DNA of 64,000 nt from Dokdonella fugitiva (GTDB lineage Bacteria; Pseudomonadota; Gammaproteobacteria; Xanthomonadales; Rhodanobacteraceae): positions 248,001 through 312,000 of the forward strand of contig NZ_JACGXL010000007.1 of the NCBI RefSeq assembly GCF_014138265.1, read 5' to 3'. Positions within the stretch are counted from its first letter, which is position 1. Each line of letters begins with the position of its first letter. Below the pieces are notes generated by a model. It did not search any database, was not told the origin of the DNA, and worked only from the letters and a program-made list of their open reading frames with translations. This document shows positions 17,927 through 26,064 of the stretch, in pieces. Position numbers and translations under genes: made by a program.

Positions 17927-18769
17927 GTGAACACCCCTCCCGCCAGCGCCGCCGGTGCCGCCCTCGTCGAGGTGCGCGGCCTGCGCACCGTGCTGAACGG
18001 CAAGACGATCTTCGACGACCTCGAGCTCGACATTCCGCGCGGCAAGATCACCGCGATCATGGGCCCGAGTGGTACCGGCAAGACGACCCTGCTGCGCCAC
18101 GTCACCGGCCAGCTCGCGCCCGACGCGGGCACGATCCGCGTCGACGGTCGCGACGTGCCGCGGCTGACGCGCTCGGAACTGTTCGACCTGCGCGAGAAGA
18201 TCGGCTTCCTGTTCCAGAACTCGGCCTTGCTGACCGATTTCAGCGTGTTCGAGAACGTCGCGTTCCCACTGCGCCAGCACCTGCGGCTGCCGGAGGAACT
18301 CGTGCGCAACATCGTGCTGACCAAGCTGCAGGCGGTCGGCCTGCGCGGTGCGGCCGGCCTCATGCCGAGCGAACTCTCGGGCGGCATGGCGCGCCGCGTC
18401 GCCCTCGCGCGGGCGATCGTGCGCGATCCGATGCTGATCCTCTACGACGAGCCGTTCGTCGGCCTCGATCCGATCGCGCTGAACCAGGTGCTCAAGCTCA
18501 TCCGCACGCTCAACGACACGCTCGGCATCACCAGCATCCTCGTCGCGCACGAATTCGCCGCGGTCGCGCGCGCGGCCGACCTCGTCTACCTCATCGCCGG
18601 CGGCAAGGTCGTCGCGCGAGGCACGCCGGACGAGCTCACGCGCGCCGATTCGCCGTGGACGCGGCAGTTCTTCGGGGGCGAGGCGGACGGCCCGGTGCCG
18701 TTCCAGTACCCCGCGCGCGACTACGCGCTCGACCTCGGCTTTCCCGCCACCGCAGGCGGTGCCGCATGA
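17927..18769 (+). CDS. mlaF: Phospholipid ABC transporter ATP-binding protein MlaF
   Basis: The 280-residue ATPase belongs to the Mla system, which moves phospholipids between the inner and outer membranes. Walker A is GPSGTGKTTL (about residues 46-55). The signature LSGGMARRVALARA and Walker B LILYDEPFVGLDP are intact. LFQNSALLTDFSVFENVAFP is the typical Mla/Ttg2A Q-loop region. The first gene of the plus-strand cluster, it overlaps mlaE by 4 bp (ATGA). The start is GTG. Confidence 0.95.
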   Translation: MNTPPASAAGAALVEVRGLRTVLNGKTIFDDLELDIPRGKITAIMGPSGTGKTTLLRHVTGQLAPDAGTIRVDGRDVPRLTRSELFDLREKIGFLFQNSALLTDFSVFENVAFPLRQHLRLPEELVRNIVLTKLQAVGLRGAAGLMPSELSGGMARRVALARAIVRDPMLILYDEPFVGLDPIALNQVLKLIRTLNDTLGITSILVAHEFAAVARAADLVYLIAGGKVVARGTPDELTRADSPWTRQFFGGEADGPVPFQYPARDYALDLGFPATAGGAA

Positions 18770-19533
18770 GCGCCGAGCGCCGGCCGTCGATGCTCGGCGA
18801 CGCGCTCGCGCAGGTCGGCGCGTGCGGGCTGTTCCTGCTGCAGGTGCTCGCGGCGGTGCCCAAGAGCCTGCGCCACTTCCGCGAGACGGTGCGCCAGGTC
18901 TGGTTCGTCGGCGCGATGAGCCTGGTCATCATCATGACCTGCGGCCTGTTCGTCGGCATGGTGCTCGGACTGCAGCTCTACTACGTGCTGTCGATCTTCG
19001 GCGGCACCGCCGCTCTCGGCACGGTCGTGTCGCTGTCGCTCTACCGTGAACTCGGCCCAGTCGTCACCGCGCTGCTGTTCGCCGGCCGCGCCGGCACCTC
19101 GATCACCGCCGAGATCGGCCTCATGCGCGCGACCGACCAGCTCGCCGCGATGGAGATGATGGCGGTCGACCCGCTCGCCTACGTCGCCGCGCCGCGCTTC
19201 ATCGCCGGCATCGTCGCGATGCCGCTGCTCGCGTGCGTGTTCAACGCACTCGGCATCTTCGGCGCGCACCTCGTCGGCGTGAGCTGGCTCGGCCTCGACA
19301 ACGGCACGTTCTGGTCGAACATGACCTCCAGCGTCGACGTCTGGAAGGACGTCGTCAACGGCGTCTGGAAGAGCGTCGCGTTCGGCGCGGTGGTGTCGCT
19401 GATTGCGGTGTTCCAGGGCTACACGACGCCGCCGACCAGCGAAGGCGTCGCCTACGCGACGACGCGCACGGTCGTGTTCTCCTCGATCGTCGTGCTCGCG
19501 CTCGATTTCGTGATGACCGCGTTCCTGATGTGA
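18766..19533 (+). CDS. mlaE: Phospholipid ABC transporter permease MlaE
   Basis: The 255-residue permease has about five hydrophobic helices. MlaE motifs include FVGMVLGLQ, LSLYRELGPVVTALLFAGRAG, EIGLMRATDQLAAMEMMAVDP and GYTTPPTSEGVAYATTR. It forms the inner-membrane core with MlaF, and MlaD binds it on the periplasmic side. The ATG overlaps the mlaF stop. The following gap to mlaD is 202 bp and holds a repeat element, unlike the tight junctions elsewhere in the cluster. Confidence 0.95.
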   Translation: MSAERRPSMLGDALAQVGACGLFLLQVLAAVPKSLRHFRETVRQVWFVGAMSLVIIMTCGLFVGMVLGLQLYYVLSIFGGTAALGTVVSLSLYRELGPVVTALLFAGRAGTSITAEIGLMRATDQLAAMEMMAVDPLAYVAAPRFIAGIVAMPLLACVFNALGIFGAHLVGVSWLGLDNGTFWSNMTSSVDVWKDVVNGVWKSVAFGAVVSLIAVFQGYTTPPTSEGVAYATTRTVVFSSIVVLALDFVMTAFLM

Positions 19534-19561
19534 TCGCGGATGTGAAGCGTAAAGATTGAAA

Positions 19562-19702
19562 CACGAAGGACACGAAGGACACGAAGTAGGAACACATGGT
19601 CGATTGGCCCGGTTCGTCGTTCGGCGACGTGCGGTCGAATCGGTCGGCCGAATGCGGGATCGGAAGGATCGCTTCCTTCGTGCTCTACGCGTTCTTCGTG
19701 TC
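19562..19702. repeat. Inverted-repeat element built from 9-bp CACGAAGGA units
   Basis: The left arm has three tandem 9-mers (CACGAAGGA, CACGAAGGA, CACGAAGTA; 19562-19588). The right arm has three 9-mers in opposite orientation (CTTCGTGCT, CTACGCGTT, CTTCGTGTC; 19676-19702), the middle one degenerate. The arms are 87 bp apart. There is no open reading frame of note inside. It occupies the mlaE-mlaD gap and looks like a small non-autonomous, MITE-like or REP-like insertion. Confidence 0.6.
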
Positions 19703-19735
19703 GAAGGCTTTTTGCTCGAGTTCCGGACAGCAACC

Positions 19736-20251
19736 ATGACCCAGCAACGACGTTCGTACCAGATCGGCACCGGCCTGTTCATCCTGCTCGGCTTCGCCGC
19801 GCTCGCCTACCTCGCGACGCAGACGACGTCGGTCGCGAACTTCAGCCAGGGCGACAGCTACGCGCTGAAGGCACGCTTCACCAACATCGGTCAGCTCAAG
19901 CTACGCGCGCCGGTGAAGCTCGCCGGCGTGCGCATCGGTTCGGTCGAATCGATCACGCTCGATCCGGCCAAGCTCGACGCGATCGTGCGCATCTCGATCG
20001 ACAAGCGCTACGGCGAGATCCCCGACGATTCCGCGGCCGCGATATTCACCAGCGGTTTATTGGGCGACCAGTACGTTGGCATCCAGCCGGGCGGCTCGCC
20101 CGACATGATGAAGGACGGCGGCGAGTTCGTGCTGACCCAGTCGTCGATGCAGCTGGAAGACCTGATCGGCAAGTTCCTCGTCAACGGTTCGCCGCAGAAG
20201 CCGGCGAACGACGCGTCGAAGCCGGCTACGACCGAACCACCCAAGCCGTGA
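19736..20251 (+). CDS. mlaD: Outer-membrane lipid asymmetry protein MlaD (MCE domain)
   Basis: The 171-residue protein begins at MTQQRRSYQIGTGLFILLGF, with a single N-terminal transmembrane helix (about residues 9-27). The MCE domain follows (YALKARFTNIGQLKLRAPVK, VRIGSVESITLD), with GLLGDQYVGIQPGG near its end. MlaD hexamers form a periplasmic lipid channel on MlaFE. A longer in-frame version would start inside the upstream repeat element and is rejected. The C-terminus is Pro/Lys-rich. Confidence 0.94.
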   Translation: MTQQRRSYQIGTGLFILLGFAALAYLATQTTSVANFSQGDSYALKARFTNIGQLKLRAPVKLAGVRIGSVESITLDPAKLDAIVRISIDKRYGEIPDDSAAAIFTSGLLGDQYVGIQPGGSPDMMKDGGEFVLTQSSMQLEDLIGKFLVNGSPQKPANDASKPATTEPPKP

Positions 20252-20297
20252 TCCGCGCGACCGATCCGCCCCGCCCAAGCCCTCAGGAGTGATACCC

Positions 20298-20945
20298 ATG
20301 TTGCTACGCATGTTCGGCCTCGCCTTCGCCTGCCTGCTCGGTGTCGCCACCACCGTTCCTGCTCGCGCCGACGCGCCGACGCCGGACGCGGTCGTGCAGG
20401 GCATCGCCGACGACCTCGGCAAGGCGATCGAGGGCCACCAGGCCGAACTCAAGAACGACCACGAGAAGCTGATCAAGGTCATCGACGGCATCCTGCTGCC
20501 GCGCTTCGACATCGACTACGCGTCGATCCTCGTGCTCGGCCAGTACGCGCGCACGTCGACGCCGGAGCAGCGCACGCGCTTCGCCAAGGCGTTCTACAAC
20601 TCGATCGCGCACCGCTACGCGGAAGGCCTGCTCAACTACACGCGTGGCCGGGTGCGCGTGCTGCCGAGCAAGGGGGAGCTCAGCGAGAAGCGCTCGATCG
20701 TGCGCACCGAAGTCGTGCTCGACGACGGCAAGACGCTCGCGGTCGACTACGCGTTCCGCAAGACCAAGGAAGGCGACTGGAAGGCCTACGACGTCATCAT
20801 CGAAGGCATTTCCTACATTACCAACTACCGCAACCAGGTCGGCGCCGAGATCCAGAAGTCGAGCCTCGACGCGTTGATCGCGCGCCTCGAGACGCAGGGC
20901 GACAAGGTGCTCGAATCGATGGAAAAGGACCAGAAGGGCGGCTGA
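20298..20945 (+). CDS. mlaC: Phospholipid-binding periplasmic protein MlaC
   Basis: The 215-residue protein has a signal peptide (MLLRMFGLAFACLLG, cleavage near VPARA). The Tol_Tol_Ttg2 fold is recognised from GILLPRFDIDYASILVLGQY, FAKAFYNSIAHRYAEGLLNY and DVIIEGISYITNYRNQV. It ferries phospholipid between the MlaA complex and MlaFEDB. The ATG 20298 start is preferred because AGGAG at 20284-20288 is well spaced; a GTG 9 bp upstream is too close to that site. It overlaps mlaB by one base. Confidence 0.94.
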   Translation: MLLRMFGLAFACLLGVATTVPARADAPTPDAVVQGIADDLGKAIEGHQAELKNDHEKLIKVIDGILLPRFDIDYASILVLGQYARTSTPEQRTRFAKAFYNSIAHRYAEGLLNYTRGRVRVLPSKGELSEKRSIVRTEVVLDDGKTLAVDYAFRKTKEGDWKAYDVIIEGISYITNYRNQVGAEIQKSSLDALIARLETQGDKVLESMEKDQKGG

Positions 20946-21247
20946 TGGGCACGGGCGAACCGCGCATCGAGCGCATCGACGCGAGCCGCGCGCGGCTGGC
21001 CGGGCGGCTAGGCTTCCACGAGGCCGCCGGCGCGGCGGGGCGCTGGCGCGAGTTCGCCGCCGGCGGCAGCGACGTCGAACTCGACATCGCCGGCCTGCAG
21101 CAGGTCGACAGCGCGACGCTCGCGGTCCTGCTCGACTGGGCCGCGCAGCTGCGTCGCGTCGGTGCGCGCCTGCGCCTGACCGGCGCGCCGGCCGGGCTCG
21201 TCGCGCTCGCGCACCTCAGCGATACCGAAGCCCTGCTCGGCCTGTAG
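20945..21247 (+). CDS. mlaB: STAS-domain protein MlaB
   Basis: The 100-residue STAS protein has DVELDIAGLQQVDSATLAVL, a typical STAS core in which the Ser/Thr of DSATL is the conserved site. MlaB binds MlaF and is needed for the activity and stability of the transporter. It shares one base with the mlaC stop (TGATG), so it is translationally coupled and is the last gene of the plus-strand cluster. Confidence 0.9.
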   Translation: MGTGEPRIERIDASRARLAGRLGFHEAAGAAGRWREFAAGGSDVELDIAGLQQVDSATLAVLLDWAAQLRRVGARLRLTGAPAGLVALAHLSDTEALLGL

Positions 21248-21248
21248 C

Positions 21249-21357
21249 CCGCGCCTCGGCGCGGGCCTTGCGATTGCGGGAGCGGCGGAAGGCCGCGATG
21301 CTCTTCGGCGCGCCAGTGCGTACGACGCCGGCCGCGCTTCGCGCGTCCGGCCTACGA
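21249..21357. terminator. Hairpins between convergent mlaB and mlaA
   Basis: A GCCCGCG/CGCGGGC stem just after the mlaB stop (about 21249-21267) is followed by a REP-like imperfect palindrome (about 21324-21351, GCCGG...CCGGC with an inner CGCG...CGCG stem). Neither has a T-run. They lie between two convergent genes and probably end both transcripts. Confidence 0.5.
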
Positions 21358-21377
21358 TGACGCGAACGCGCGTCGCC

Positions 21378-22196
21378 TCACGGCGAGTTGCCGCCGCCGT
21401 TCTTCTTCTCGTACTGCTGCTGCTCTTCGAGCAACTGGTCGACGTCGACGTCGCCGGTGCCTTGCATCTGCTCGATCACCTCGGCCGGCGGCTGGCCGTC
21501 GTAGATGTCGTACAGGCGGCGCTGGCGGTACGCGTCGCGGTAGAACACGTACGGGTCGTACACGCCTTCGAGCAGGCCCTCGGCTTCGATGCCGCGCGCG
21601 CGCAGCGTGACGAGGTACATCAGGCTCGGGAACTGCTCGGCGTGGAACTTGAGGTCGCGGTGGTCGGCGTACCAGCCGAGCGGGTCGAGGTAGTGGTCGG
21701 CGGGCAGGCGCCAGACGTCGCGCGCCGAGGTCGAGCCGATCAGCGGCAGCACGAGGTACGGTCCCTCGGGCAGGCCCCACTTGGCGAGCGTCACGCCGAA
21801 GTCGGTTTCCTGCGGCGGCAGCTGCATCTCGCTGGCCGGGTCGAACAGGCCGACGAAGCCTAGCGTCGTGTTGATCGCGAAGCGGCCGGTGTTGCGCAGC
21901 GCGGCCTTCGGTTCGACCTGCAGCAGGTCGTTGACGATCGTGATCGGCATGCGGATGTTCGCGAAGAAGTTCGCGATCACGCGCCGCATGTTCGCGCTCG
22001 TGACCTTGCGGTACGCCATCGCGGTCGGACGGATGACCGCCTTGTCCGCGGCGTCGTTGAACGCGTACATCTTGCGGTTGAAGCCCTCGAGCGGATCGTC
22101 GGTGCGCGGCTTGGCGACCGTGCAGCCGGCGAGGAGAGCGACGCACAAGGCCATCAGGCCCGCACGCAGGTGGGCAGCGGTCGGAGTCGGGGACAT
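21378..22196 (-). CDS. mlaA: MlaA (VacJ) family outer-membrane lipoprotein
   Basis: The 272-residue protein starts at MSPTPTAAH, with a lipobox in MALCVALLAGC. The VacJ core includes DPLEGFNRKMYAFNDAADKAV, FFANIRMPITIVNDLLQ, GRFAINTTLGFVGLFDPASE and ARDVWRLPADHYLDPL. MlaA removes mislocalised phospholipid from the outer leaflet of the outer membrane and passes it to MlaC. It is on the opposite strand, convergent with mlaFEDCB, so it has its own promoter. The C-terminal tail is rich in Gln, Glu and Asn. Confidence 0.95.
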   Translation of the reverse strand: MSPTPTAAHLRAGLMALCVALLAGCTVAKPRTDDPLEGFNRKMYAFNDAADKAVIRPTAMAYRKVTSANMRRVIANFFANIRMPITIVNDLLQVEPKAALRNTGRFAINTTLGFVGLFDPASEMQLPPQETDFGVTLAKWGLPEGPYLVLPLIGSTSARDVWRLPADHYLDPLGWYADHRDLKFHAEQFPSLMYLVTLRARGIEAEGLLEGVYDPYVFYRDAYRQRRLYDIYDGQPPAEVIEQMQGTGDVDVDQLLEEQQQYEKKNGGGNSP

Positions 22197-22331
22197 CACG
22201 GGTCTCTTGGGCGCGGACGCAGGGCTCCGCAGCACGTGGGTATTCCTTTCCACGTTGCAAGGCTACGCGAATTCGATGCGGGCATGCACCCATGCCCCGG
22301 CGCCGCGGTTTTTACCCCGTTCAGCGGGAGA

Positions 22332-22361
22332 TTGCACCGCAGCAATTCGTGGCGCTAGAAT
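22332..22361 (+). promoter_or_regulatory. Candidate sigma-70 promoter of rpoZ-spoT
   Basis: TTGCAC (22332-22337) and TAGAAT (22356-22361) are spaced 18 bp, about 50 bp before the rpoZ ATG, which has GGAGAG just upstream. Confidence 0.55.
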
Positions 22362-22411
22362 GACCGATCGTAAAGCCATGAATTGGCTTCAAATTTCAGC
22401 GGAGAGCAAGA

Positions 22412-22705
22412 ATGGCACGGATCACCGTGGAAGATTGCCTCGAGGTGGTCGACAACCGCTTCGAGCTGGTTCTGATGGCGACGCGGCGCGCGCGCCAGCT
22501 CGCGAAGGGCGCGACGGCGGCCGTCGACGGCCACAACGACAAGCCGACCGTGCTCGCGTTGCGCGAGATCGCCGACCGCAAGGTCGACCACAGCATGATC
22601 GACGAGATCGACAAGCAGGAACGCGAGCGCAAGGAGCGCGAGGCGCTCGAGTGGGCCGCGGCCGAAGTCGACGACGACCTCAGCAAGGGCGGCGACGACC
22701 TCTGA
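22412..22705 (+). CDS. rpoZ: DNA-directed RNA polymerase omega subunit
   Basis: The 97-residue protein begins [20 protein letters not shown], followed by [11 protein letters not shown] and [15 protein letters not shown], the canonical omega sequence. It helps assemble RNA polymerase and forms part of the ppGpp site 1 with beta prime. spoT, the ppGpp synthetase/hydrolase gene, follows 61 bp downstream, the usual arrangement. The start has a GGAGAG ribosome site. Confidence 0.97.
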   Translation: MARITVEDCLEVVDNRFELVLMATRRARQLAKGATAAVDGHNDKPTVLALREIADRKVDHSMIDEIDKQERERKEREALEWAAAEVDDDLSKGGDDL

Positions 22706-22766
22706 TGGATCCTGCCCGCCGAAGCAGCCGATCCCACGGGGCAGCCTGACGGGCTGCGCCGGCGCC

Positions 22767-24935
22767 ATGGTCACGACCACGTCCATGCGCGCGAAGGCGC
22801 TGGAGGCGAATCGTCCTCCGGCCGACATGCGGGCGCTCGAACAGCAACTCGCCGCGTACCTGCCGCCCGAGCAGGTCGAGCGCGTGCGCCGCGCCTACGA
22901 GATCGGCGCGCTCGCGCACGCGGGCCAGACGCGCCGCAGCGGCGAGCCGTACATCACGCATCCGGTCGCGGTCGCCGGCATCCTCGCCGAGCTCGGCATG
23001 GATGCGGAAACGATCGTCGCGGCGATCCTGCACGACACGCTCGAAGACACTTCGCTCACCTCGGAACAGATCACCGCCGAGTTCGGCCAACCCGTGATGG
23101 CGCTCGTCGACGGCGTCACCAAGCTCGACAAGGTGCGCTTCCGCAGCCGCCAGGAAGCCGCCGCGGAAAGCTTCCGCAAGATGCTGCTGGCGATGGCGCG
23201 CGACCTGCGCGTGATCCTGATCAAGCTCGCCGACCGCCTGCACAACATGCGCACGCTCGGCGCGATGGAGCCCGAGTCGCGCCGGCGCATCGCGCGCGAG
23301 ACGCTGGAGATCTACGCGCCGATCGCCCAGCGCCTCGGCATGAACCGCTTCAAGTCCGAGCTGCAGGACCTCGGCTTCCGCATGCTCTACCCGGATCGCC
23401 ATCGCGTCATCGCCGAGCGCATCCGCGCCGTGCTCGGCAACCGGCGCGAGGCGATGGCGCGCATCGAGGAAGCGGTGCACACGCGCCTCGGCGCCGAGCA
23501 GATCGCGCACCGCGTGGTGAGCCGGATCAAGTCCCCCTACAGCATCTATTCGAAGATGCGCGCGGAACACAAGTCGTTCACCCAGGTGATGGACGTGTAC
23601 GGCTTCCGCGTCGTCGTCGACAGCGTCGCGCACAGCTACCAGGCGCTCGGCGCCGTGCACGCGCTGTACAAACCGCTCGACGGCCGCTTCCGCGACTTCA
23701 TCGCGATCCCGAAGGCGAACGGCTACCAGTCGCTGCACACGGTGCTGTTCGGGCCGTTCGGCGCGCCGATCGAAGTGCAGATCCGCACCGAGGAAATGGA
23801 CGCGGTCGCCGAGCGCGGGGTCGCCGCGCACTGGGCCTACAAGACCGAAGCGACGCCCGCGAACAGCGCGCAGTCGCGCGCGCGCGAATGGCTGTCCAAC
23901 CTCGTCGACCGCCAGACCGAGATGCCGTCGCCGCTCGAGTTCATCGAGAACGTGAAGGTCGACCTGTTCCCGGACGAGGTCTACCTGTTCACGCCGAAGG
24001 GGCAGATCCTCGCCCTGCCGCGCAACGCGACCGCGCTCGACTTCGCCTACTTCGTGCACACCGACGTCGGCGACCACGCGGTCGCCGCGCGCGTCGACAA
24101 GCGCCTCGTGCCGCTGCGCACGCCGCTCGCGAGCGGCCAGACCGTCGAGATCGTGACCGCACCGTCGGCGACGCCGAGCCCGCAGTGGCTCGAATGGGTC
24201 GTGTCCGGGCGCGCGCGCACGGCGATCCGTCACCACCTCAAGCGCCTGCAGCACGAGGACGCGGTCGAGTTCGGCCATCGCATGCTCGACCGCGCGTTCA
24301 GCGCGCTCGACGCCTCGCTCGAGGCGATCCCGCACGCGGCGCTCGAACGCTACCTCGGCGAACAGAAGTACAAGCGGCTCGAGGAACTGCTCGCCGACAT
24401 CGCGCTCGGCAATCGTGCCGCCGAGCCGATCGCGCAGGCGCTGCTCGCCGCGCAAGGCGAACACCCGCACGTCGCGCGCAGCGGCAGCAGCGAGAAGATC
24501 CTCATCAACGGCAGCGAGCGCGGCGTGCTGAGCTTCGGCAACTGCTGCCATCCGCTGCCGGGCGACGAGATCATGGGTTACCTCTCGGCGGGCAAGGGCA
24601 TCGTCGTGCACCGGCTCGAGTGCCCGAACGTGCCCGAGCTGCGCAAGTCGCCCGAGCGCTGCATCGAGATCGCTTGGGACGTCGCGGTGCAGGGCGACTA
24701 CAAGGTCGAGCTGCGCATCGAGGTCGCCAACCGGCCCGGCGTGCTCGCCCAGGTCGCGGCGGCGATCGCCGAGGCGGGTTCGAACATCGAGAACGTCGAG
24801 TACAAGGAACGCGACCTCACCACCGCGACGATGCTGTTCACGATCGAGGTGAAGAACCGCAAGCACCTCGCCGACGTCATGCGCCGCGTGCGCCGCCTGC
24901 AGGTCGTGACCGCGGTGAAGCGCCACCCGGTCTGA
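22767..24935 (+). CDS. spoT: Bifunctional (p)ppGpp synthetase/hydrolase SpoT
   Basis: The 722-residue RelA/SpoT protein has an HD hydrolase domain with the intact motif HDTLEDT (His89-Asp90, Glu93-Asp94) and a synthetase domain with [36 protein letters not shown] and [13 protein letters not shown] ([20 protein letters not shown]), helical and zinc-finger-like ([17 protein letters not shown]) regions follow, with a C-terminal ACT domain ([20 protein letters not shown]). The intact HD residues predict ppGpp hydrolysis. It is downstream of rpoZ. Confidence 0.97.
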   Translation: MVTTTSMRAKALEANRPPADMRALEQQLAAYLPPEQVERVRRAYEIGALAHAGQTRRSGEPYITHPVAVAGILAELGMDAETIVAAILHDTLEDTSLTSEQITAEFGQPVMALVDGVTKLDKVRFRSRQEAAAESFRKMLLAMARDLRVILIKLADRLHNMRTLGAMEPESRRRIARETLEIYAPIAQRLGMNRFKSELQDLGFRMLYPDRHRVIAERIRAVLGNRREAMARIEEAVHTRLGAEQIAHRVVSRIKSPYSIYSKMRAEHKSFTQVMDVYGFRVVVDSVAHSYQALGAVHALYKPLDGRFRDFIAIPKANGYQSLHTVLFGPFGAPIEVQIRTEEMDAVAERGVAAHWAYKTEATPANSAQSRAREWLSNLVDRQTEMPSPLEFIENVKVDLFPDEVYLFTPKGQILALPRNATALDFAYFVHTDVGDHAVAARVDKRLVPLRTPLASGQTVEIVTAPSATPSPQWLEWVVSGRARTAIRHHLKRLQHEDAVEFGHRMLDRAFSALDASLEAIPHAALERYLGEQKYKRLEELLADIALGNRAAEPIAQALLAAQGEHPHVARSGSSEKILINGSERGVLSFGNCCHPLPGDEIMGYLSAGKGIVVHRLECPNVPELRKSPERCIEIAWDVAVQGDYKVELRIEVANRPGVLAQVAAAIAEAGSNIENVEYKERDLTTATMLFTIEVKNRKHLADVMRRVRRLQVVTAVKRHPV

Positions 24936-25015
24936 GCGCGCGCGTGTCGCGCGCGCCCTTGCGCAACGCGCGGCAGTCGCGCAAGCTTTTCCGGTTTGTC
25001 GCAGCCGGAGTCCCC

Positions 25016-25402
<387 letters not shown>

Positions 25403-25417
25403 TCGTCGACGTGCGCA

Positions 25418-25996
25418 TCAGTGGATGCGCAGGAACAGCAGGCTGATGTACGCGAGCAGCAGCACGAACGAACCGGTCGCGACCGCGGCTTGCACGCTCG
25501 TGCGCGACGACAGATAGCCAGGCAGCGCGAGCGCGAACCAGGCCAGGCGCAGGCCGGTGTCGAGGTCGGGCTGCGGCGCCGCGTGCGCGAGCATCCATTG
25601 CTGCAGGAACGTCGCCGGTGGCACCAGCGCGACGATCACGTAGAACGGCTTGCGCTTGGCGATGAACGAACGCGCGAGCGCGTCGCCGTCGAGGTGCAGG
25701 TCGGCCGGCAGGACCAGGTAAGCGAGCAGATACAGCAGCACCGGCTGCACCATGAAGGTCACGTAGGAGAAGAACGTCCATTCCTCCACGCCGCGCCAGG
25801 CGAACGCGATCCACCAGACCTGGAAGTTGCCGAGCAGCAGGGTCGCCGTGATCACGAAGATCCACCACGCCGGCGCGAGCGCGCGGCCGTCGCGGATCAG
25901 CCGCGCGATGCCCGACAGCAGTTGCGTCACGCCAAGGCCGATCAGGATCGACAGCAGCACCGAGATGTATTCGAACTCGTTCACCCGGATCTCCAC
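25418..25996 (-). CDS. Hypothetical integral membrane protein
   Basis: The 192-residue protein has about six hydrophobic helices. The N-terminus FEYISVLLSILIGLGVTQLL followed by GIARLIRDG resembles a family of small bacterial membrane proteins without assigned function. A GTG five codons in (NEFEYIS) is an alternative start. It is convergent with ridA (15-bp gap) and divergent from recG (68-bp gap). Function unknown. Confidence 0.75.
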   Translation of the reverse strand: MEIRVNEFEYISVLLSILIGLGVTQLLSGIARLIRDGRALAPAWWIFVITATLLLGNFQVWWIAFAWRGVEEWTFFSYVTFMVQPVLLYLLAYLVLPADLHLDGDALARSFIAKRKPFYVIVALVPPATFLQQWMLAHAAPQPDLDTGLRLAWFALALPGYLSSRTSVQAAVATGSFVLLLAYISLLFLRIH

Positions 25997-26064
25997 CGCA
26001 GGGAAGCGCGCCGATCCTACATGCGCCCGCTCGCTCGCGGGACGTGCCTTGCTAACCTAGGCGC

